Shown here: in pieces, positions 57,921-64,000 of the stretch
How the letters are laid out: every line of letters begins with the position of its first letter
Position numbering within the stretch: position 1 is the first letter of the stretch
DNA from: Laguncularia racemosa
Lineage: Eukaryota > Streptophyta > Magnoliopsida > Myrtales > Combretaceae
Direction: 5' to 3'
Length of the DNA: 64,000 nt
Assembly (NCBI GenBank): GCA_037954665.1
Contig: JBBMOL010000037.1
Span: 2,404,501-2,468,500 of the forward strand
Translations under genes and position numbers: made by a program
The notes under the pieces: model-generated
What the model saw: only the letters and a program-made list of their open reading frames with translations
Databases searched by the model: none
Told to the model about the DNA's origin: nothing

Positions 57921-59314
57921 TAATATAATATATCAGATAAGCAACATATACATTAGAATCTTGAAATAGTAGAAAACATATAAAATGTGAACACATTAAT
58001 CAATGAAGCTAAAACTAAGTCTTTGAAATTAAATACATTAAGCTAGATGAGAATAAGTTCCTAAATGATTCTATTTCTTCTTTATTGCACTTCTTTTGAA
58101 TCTTCTGTAAGTCTCGAAAGTTTTGCTTTTTGAATCATATTGAGTAAATTGAAATAGAATGATCTATCTTTCATTTGGTTCTAGTTGAGCTTAAGTTCTT
58201 TGTTCCATGAGTTCAACAGGTTGATCTTGATTTTGGTTTATTCTAATACTATTTGAAAACTGAGAATGATCTGCTCTTTTGATTGCCTCATGTTTAGCAT
58301 AGGGTAAAGAAGGATCAGTTTTTGGTTGAGAATTGTGCTTAGGAGAAGAAGAAGATTGAGGTTAGAATGCTTTATCTAATCGACTAAAGAACCTGTTAAG
58401 TTTGTTGGACACAATAAGTGATATGTCTTCCAATTTATCCATCAGAATTGAATTTTGATTTTTCATAAAGCTTTCTAGTTTTTCATCAATCATCTTCTCA
58501 AGTTCCAATTTTAGATTGGCATTGAATGTCTTAAAATTAGAGCTTGTTGAGGCTCCTTAAATTTCCTTCTCCTTAAGAACAGTGTGTTTTGATTCACCCT
58601 TTGAGTCAGAGTCAGAATCATCCTCTACATTTTCTCCTTCCTTGATTTGAAATTTTCCTCCTATCATTAGCTGCAAATTAATGCTCTTCTTTTTCTTAAC
58701 ATATGTAATTGGTTCATTCCCTTTCCTTCATTTTTTATTTTATTTTATTTTATTCACCCTCATTTTCATTTTCCTCCCCCTTTGTTTGTGCATTCAATTC
58801 ATCCATAACCAACCTTCTTCTTTTGTGTTTAGAATGCACATAATGAGTATTATCATTAGCATACCACAATTTTCTTTTGACTAAAATACTTATATGTTTA
58901 AACACCATTTCTCAAATTTTCTTAATTTGTTGAGGTGTTCTAAAAACATTTGTTAATCTAATCTTTTCAAACTCAAAAATTTCACGAGCACACATCCATA
59001 AGGCATGTTCGTCCTATTTCTCCATAGATGCTTAATCATTTGAGTAGTAATATCTATTGTTCTTTTCTTTTACATTGCCAAAATGATTAGGGAATCTTCT
59101 CTAGTCATTGTAGTTGTACTTCCCTTCTTTGGTAAAATACAACTAATCATTGCCTTATGTAAGATTCTAACTATCAATTCAAAATCAAGAATAAACACAT
59201 CCTTTCCTTTTGGTACTTTTAACTCCATCATTCAATTCTGCAAAAAGTTCATCCTTACTTATCTTCCCTACATTAGGATCATCATTTACATTAGTTATGC
59301 CAAAATAGTCCACA
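57921..59314 (-). pseudogene. Env-region ORFs of Sirevirus B, 3' part
   Basis: Degenerate counterpart of 39523-40900. 58380-58560 (minus) encodes a coiled-coil stretch, LKLELEKMIDEKLESFMKN followed by LMDKLEDISLIVSNKLNRF. 59185-59314 encodes the 'putative plant transposon protein' piece with DDPNVGKISKDELFAELNDG, equivalent to the NMPRNDLFAAISGG part of Sirevirus A. Stops and frameshifts are frequent. It is interrupted at 59314 by a solo LTR. Confidence 0.7.
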
Positions 59315-59319
59315 ATATC

Positions 59320-61350
59320 CGTAATACCTGAAATTTTTAATAATTCATTTATAAATATTATAACGTAAAAACCAAGGCTAGTGACGGGGATTTTGTAAAA
59401 ATTGAGGGGCAATTTATACAAATTCCCAAAAACGAGTATTTAAGCCTACGTTGACCTAACATCCCCTCTTTTGTCATTTTATACAGTAACCACAGTAAAC
59501 AAACAAGGAATGCTCTCTATTACACAATAGGACCTAGCTAATCACATGGATAAAAAACAAGATAGCCAGGTAAAAGTTGACAAATCGACGGTTACTATAC
59601 TCATGGAATTGGGAGATTTAATCACATTACATTACTTTTTTCTAATGGAAATCGAAAATTTAGGGAAAGGAAAAAATGAGCACGGGAATCCATTAATCAA
59701 GGATACGACCTATAAAATTATTGATGTAAGTAAACTAATCCACGTAATTTAAATAGATAATACATGTTTTTAGGTTAATTTAAACCTAAGAATAAGAGAA
59801 TAAAATTTAAGAGGAATTGGAATAAAGAAATTAGGGTTTGTGAGAAATTACCGAGAGATACACGACCTCTCATCATGGCCATGTTTCAACCGTGTTGAAC
59901 CTAAAACATACCAAGAGATACATGGCTTGTCTACGTGGTTGTGTTCTAACCATGTTGAATATAAGACATATCGAGAGATACATGGCCTCTCTACATAGTC
60001 GTGTTCCGACCATATTGAATGCAAAGTATACCGAGAGATACACGACTTATCTACATGGTTGTGCTCTAATCGTGTTGAAACTAAAACTCACCGAAAGATA
60101 TACAACCTTTGACATAGTTATGTATTAGCCTGTGTTAAGCTACACGACCTCTAACATGATCGTGTTGAGAGAAATATAATTTTATTGTATATCTATTTAA
60201 CTCTTAATTAAACTAATTTCCAAGCAACCTAGATGATTAGTATGACCTTTGATGACCTAATAGATTTAGAGAAATTAAGGGAATGATATTAATCTTAGAT
60301 TAGTACTAAGAAGTGATCATTGTTGCAATTATAGATTTCAGATTAGTTGTAAGTTCAAGACTAGACATGCTTAAGGTTAGGATTCAAGGTACATGTAACT
60401 TATGTACTGTTCTATGCTTGTTTAAGTTAGTAGAGATATTGAAATTGATTAAGTTAAATGATTTGGCTTAAGTGTTTAAGTTGTATGTTGCATGTGCTTA
60501 GCTCGGCCTAGGGGCCCATAGTGGTTGATCCCTAGGCAGCACCCCAATGATCGTTGTGTGATGTTGTCCCTAGTGGAGTCGTGCTTGGAAATGATTTAGG
60601 TTGAATGTTGGTTCGAGTGGGTTAAGTAGACATTAGTATGGGGCCCGTAGTGGTAGTTCACATCACCGAGTTTAAGTGTTTAAGTGGACATGGGTGTAGG
60701 GCCCATAGTGTCAAGTCCCATCACCAAGTTAAAGTGAATTAAGTGAACATAGGTGTGGGGCTTGTAGTGGTAGTTCCCATTACCAATACATGTTCCAATG
60801 TGTTAAGGGGGTCATGAGTACCCTATTATTGCTTATGAAACTAAATTGTATTATGAAACGGTTATCTATGTTTAAGTACTGTATAATGCATGTGATTCCT
60901 ATTCATGTATATTCATGCATGTGTGCTTTTATCATCGTACTGGGCATTAGCCCATCCTTCGGGGAATAATTTTTTTTTTCTTTTAGATGTAGGTATTGAG
61001 AGAAATGATAATCTAAAAGATAATTTGGAATTAGGTGAACCACAAAGAGAAAATGAAAATAGTTACCATTACTACTACGGTGATTAGTAATTAGGGAGAA
61101 TTTTGTTATTTGGATGCAATAGTTAGTACCGTTTGGAGAATGTTAATTTAGAGTTTTATAGACTTTCGCTATATTAGATCTTGAATATGGATTTATGACA
61201 TTGGTTTTGAAGTTTGTGGGATGTATTAAATGTTTTTATACATGAATTGAAGGATAAAAAGGTATTAGAGTTAGTTTAGAGCCTTAATATGTTCTTATGA
61301 GATAAGGACACATGGCGAATAGTAGCGCGACTCAGGTTTCGAAGCGCCAC
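59320..61350 (+). mobile_element. Solo LTR of a Ty3/gypsy-type element (~2.03 kb), copy 2
   Basis: Perfect target duplication ATATC (59315-59319 and 61351-61355). It starts CGTAATACCTGAAAT (TG changed to CG) and ends TTCGAAGCGCCACA, aligned with the GTGGTGTTACA end of copy 1. Contents follow copy 1 in order: a leader, a ~60-bp array (59850-60160), a second array with GGGCCCATAGTG (60630-60790), TACTGGGCATTAGCCCA (60938) and the end. The host sequence is the env-like ORF of Sirevirus B, which continues on both sides. Confidence 0.8.
59850..60160. repeat. ~60-bp tandem array in solo LTR copy 2
   Basis: Five or so units with CCGAGAGATACACGACCT and GTGTTCNAACCATGTTGAA, diverged. Same array type as 3136-3530. 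Confidence 0.75.
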
Positions 61351-61355
61351 AATAT

Positions 61356-61992
61356 CATTCTTTGAAATATGAATTTTCTTTCCTAGTTTCAAACTCCATA
61401 TATCCCTTTGAGATTCATCTAAATTCTTATAAAATTCAACAATTAGGTTCTCCAAACACAATTACTCTTATGTCGCACAACTTAATATAACCTATATGAT
61501 CTAGAAATTCATTCCAATAGAAACCATTCTTTTAAAGTAATTAAAATCCAAATAAGAGGATTTAGTAATATCTACCTCTACAGAATGCTCTTTCTTGGAA
61601 GCCCCATGTTTCATTTCACGATGTCTTAGATTCACTTCCATAGAAGGAATCACACGTTTTTTTTTAGGTTTTACTTTCTTCTTTTATACGGAGGATTCTC
61701 CATCTTCGTGTACCAAAGCTATATCTTCTGATTCTAATTTTTTAGTTCATCCATTCTTATGTGAACTACCATTATAAAGAACTTCCTGAGTTTCATTTTC
61801 ATCAACCTTTTCATTCCTTTTCTTGACATTCAACTTCTGATTCTTTACACCTATTTTTTTTGTTTGAGGGTTCTAGTTTTGACTCACTGTCTTTTCTGAA
61901 TTAATGGGTTCATCGACAATGTCGATGGTTTTGGAGGAGGTTTTAGTCTTAAAGGTTCGATTTTGTATTCTACTTGATCTTCTAGGAGCCAT
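61356..61992 (-). pseudogene. Env-region ORF of Sirevirus B, 5' part
   Basis: Begins at ATG 61992 with MAPRRSSRIQNRTFKTK, matching the start of the Sirevirus A ORF (MAPKSSERLKQKSFKTK). A Ser/Glu/Lys-rich region with stops follows, then the ELYSTQV-like start of the conserved domain near 61500. It is continued after the solo LTR at 59314. Confidence 0.75.
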
Positions 61993-62208
61993 GGTGATTT
62001 TGGTTTGAGAGAGAAGAAGATGACGGTAACGAACCATGATTATTGGTGTACTTGAGAATAAGAGGAAAGTGTGGGAGAGAGAGAGAGAATGACTTAAATT
62101 AAAATTTTAAAAGAACTGGCTAGTCTAAATAAAAATTTAGCTTTTTATTATTGGTTTGAATATTTCTCTATGTATGTGCATGTGCAATTTTCTTTTTATC
62201 ACAAATAA
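61993..62208. other. Spacer between env-like ORF and pol of Sirevirus B
   Basis: Contains a (GA)n stretch at 62071-62087 (GAGAGAGAGAGA), also present in A at 41278-41292. This would be the leader of the env-like ORF. Confidence 0.6.
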
Positions 62209-64000
62209 CTAAAAAGGATAATAAATACCAATTTCATTTCTAATAAACTCAAAATCTATTTTATCTAATGGTTTAGTGAAGATTTTTGCCAATTGATTTT
62301 CAATTGAAACATATTCAGTACATATTTCTCTATTATTTACATGATCCCTAATAAAGTAATGTCTAACTTTTATACGCTTAAATCTAGAATAATGCACTGG
62401 ATTTTTTGTTAAATTAATTGTGTTAGTATTGTCTCATTTTATTGGTATATTCTTAAATACTAAACCATAATTCATCAATTGTTGTTTTATCCATAATATC
62501 TATGTACAACAATTTTCTATGGAAATGTATTTAGCTTCAACAGTAGAAAGAGCAACTGAGTTTTGTTTCTTAGAGGACTAAGAAACTACCTTGTCCTTTA
62601 GAAATTGATAAGTACCAAATGTACTTTTTCTGTCAATTTTGCACCTTGCATAATCTACATCAAAATATCCAATTAAATCATAATTTTGATTTTTTAGATA
62701 CTAAATACCTAACTTAGTAGTTTGTGCAATGTATTTAAAAGTTCTTTTTACTATTGTTAAATGTGTTTCGGTAAGATTACTTTGAAAATGAGCACACAAA
62801 CAAACATTGAATAATATATCAGGACGAGAAGTAGTTAAGCATAATAGGGAATTGATTAAACTTTTATAAAACTTATTATTTACCTTTTTACCTTCTGAAT
62901 CAACATCTAACCTAGTTAAGGTTGATATAGGAGTCACTGCACCTTTCACATTTCCAAAATTAAAATTTTTAAATATTTGATTGGTGTACTTTTCTTGACG
63001 TACAAATATACCATCCTCTGTTTGCTTTATTTGGAGTCCAAGAAACAAGTTGAGTTCTCCTATTAGTGACATTTCAAACTCCACCTACATCATCTTAGAA
63101 AACATCTTGCAATATTCTTCATTGGTAGAATCAAACACAATATCATCTACATAGATTTGTACTACTAAAATATCATTATCATAATGTTTTAAGAATAATG
63201 TAGCATCCACTTTTCCTCTTTTGAATCCATTCTTAATTAAAAGTTGACTAGGTCGTTCATACCATTCTCTAAGAGCCTATTTTAATCCATGTAAGGCCTT
63301 TTTAAGTTTGTAAACATAATCAATCTTAAACAGATCTTCAAATCCTGTTGGTTGTTCTACATAGACTTCTTCTTTAATATAACCATTTAGGAAGGTGCTC
63401 TTAGCGTCCATTTGAAATAGTTTTAAATTCTTTAGACATGCATAAGATAATAATGACCTAATTACCTCTAATCTTGCTATAAGTGCATAGGTCTCATCAT
63501 AATCTATGCCTTTTTCCTAAGAGTATCCTTTTGCAACTAACCTAGTTTTATTTCTAACAACTTTTCCATATTCATCTAATTTGTTTTTGAACATCCATTT
63601 AGTTTCTATTATGGATTTATCTTTAGGTCTTGGTATTAATGACCATACTTGGTTTCTTTGAAATTGGTTTAGCTCTTCCTACATAGCATTTGTCCAATTG
63701 TTATCAACTAGAGCTTTTTCTATTGAAGTTGGCTTAGTTTCAGATAGTAATGCAAAATAATTTTTATATCCTTATAACTAGCTCTAGTCCTAATTCTAGT
63801 TTGGACATCACCTATTACTTGTTCTATAGGATGATTGGATTGAATTCTTGTAGACTTAGATGGATGAATAGATACATGAGTAGGTTTTGATTTATGTTTT
63901 AAACTACCTTCTAAGTCATCTTCTAAGTTACCTTCTAAGTTCATTTTTGCTCTAGATGTTCTTGGTATATCTAACTCTATATTTTGATTTTCTTTAATTT
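62209..64000 (-). pseudogene. Pol of Sirevirus B: RNase H, RT and linker (partial)
   Basis: Runs off the window. RNase H at 62209-62690: SVALSTVEAKY, with Glu of STAEAEY kept, and the end GIYYPF. RT at 62701-63700: FEMSLIGELNLFLGLQIKQT, KYTNQIFKNF, and the active-site box YVDDIVFDS near 63140-63167. Upstream, the linker (63720-64000) has NHPIEQVIGDVQTRIRTRA, matching the [17 protein letters not shown] of A. Stops include TAG 62701-62703 and TAG 62578-62580, exactly homologous to two stops in Sirevirus A. Confidence 0.85.

Larger units (their letters stand above)
52743..64000 (-). mobile_element. Sirevirus B, old copy, interrupted twice, runs off the right edge
   Basis: Minus-strand relative of Sirevirus A. 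In plus-strand order: an LTR remnant, repeated polypurine tracts, the env-region ORFs, RNase H, RT and the integrase-RT linker. It is cut by 53180-57914 and by 59320-61350; removing both restores collinearity with Sirevirus A (for example AACTCCCC joined to CTTAAT reproduces the AACTCCCCCTTAAT of A at 39442). It is much more decayed than A. Gag, protease and integrase would lie beyond 64000. Confidence 0.85.

Noticed and set aside
59311..61355. MULE-type interpretation from a 9-bp match CACAATATC on both sides
   Set aside because: The last CACA of the right side is better explained as the LTR end (aligned with GTTACA in copy 1), leaving a normal 5-bp duplication ATATC; no terminal inverted repeats of MULE length.
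1..64000. Novel host defence or metabolic gene cluster
   Set aside because: I read both strands for conserved domains and found only retroelement, caulimovirid and broken reductase sequence; no multi-gene host system can be supported.

Overview
This looks like intergenic DNA from a AT-rich flowering plant, probably a eudicot. The evidence is plant-type LTR retrotransposons (Athila-like, chromovirus-like and Sirevirus lineages), a plant LINE fragment, an old caulimovirid insertion and intron-split plant aldo-keto reductase relics. I cannot name the species. I found no intact host gene, tRNA, rRNA or CRISPR. Almost everything readable is transposable-element DNA at different stages of decay.

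Layout. From 1 to 8.1 kb there are repeats, an orphan last exon of an aldo-keto reductase (2064-2273), a solo LTR (2626-4722) flanked by a diverged 0.75-kb direct duplication (447-1207 and 4808-5561), and unassigned DNA. From 8.3 to 11.1 kb lies a LINE relic with ORF1 and endonuclease but no reverse transcriptase. From 12.27 to 14.88 kb is a collapsed Ty3/gypsy relic whose protease region runs straight into integrase. From 17.15 to 18.03 kb are exons 1-3 of a broken aldo-keto reductase, followed to 19.75 kb by an endogenous caulimovirid fragment.

19880-29781 is a complete but broken minus-strand Athila-like Ty3/gypsy element with a perfect GCGAC target-site duplication (TSD), ~1.58-kb LTRs, a tRNA-Asp-like primer site and a polypurine tract.

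30.8-52.7 kb is a nest whose inner three levels are fixed by TSDs. An outer LTR-like insertion (30814-52728, tentative) is split by a plus-strand chromovirus-type gypsy element (32073-51700). The 3' LTR of that element is split by a non-autonomous Athila-like element (LARD, 37086-51496). The 5' LTR of the LARD is split by a 10.2-kb minus-strand Sirevirus (Copia) element (37731-47930, TSD GGATT). The Sirevirus carries gag, pol and an extra env-like region of a plant-transposon protein family.

From 52.7 kb to the right edge is a second, older minus-strand Sirevirus cut by two insertions: a ~4.7-kb LTR-like block (53180-57914) and a ~2.03-kb solo LTR (59320-61350, TSD ATATC). Its pol runs off the window edge.

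Functional reading. No element here could encode all of its own proteins. Premature stops in pol fall strikingly often on former tryptophan codons, as expected from C-to-T decay of methylated DNA on the other strand. I see no undescribed cellular system. The most interesting items are the nested architecture, the two conserved purine tracts shared by the LARD and the Athila-like element, the env-like Sirevirus ORFs, and the palindrome-rich ~60-bp arrays in the solo LTRs.
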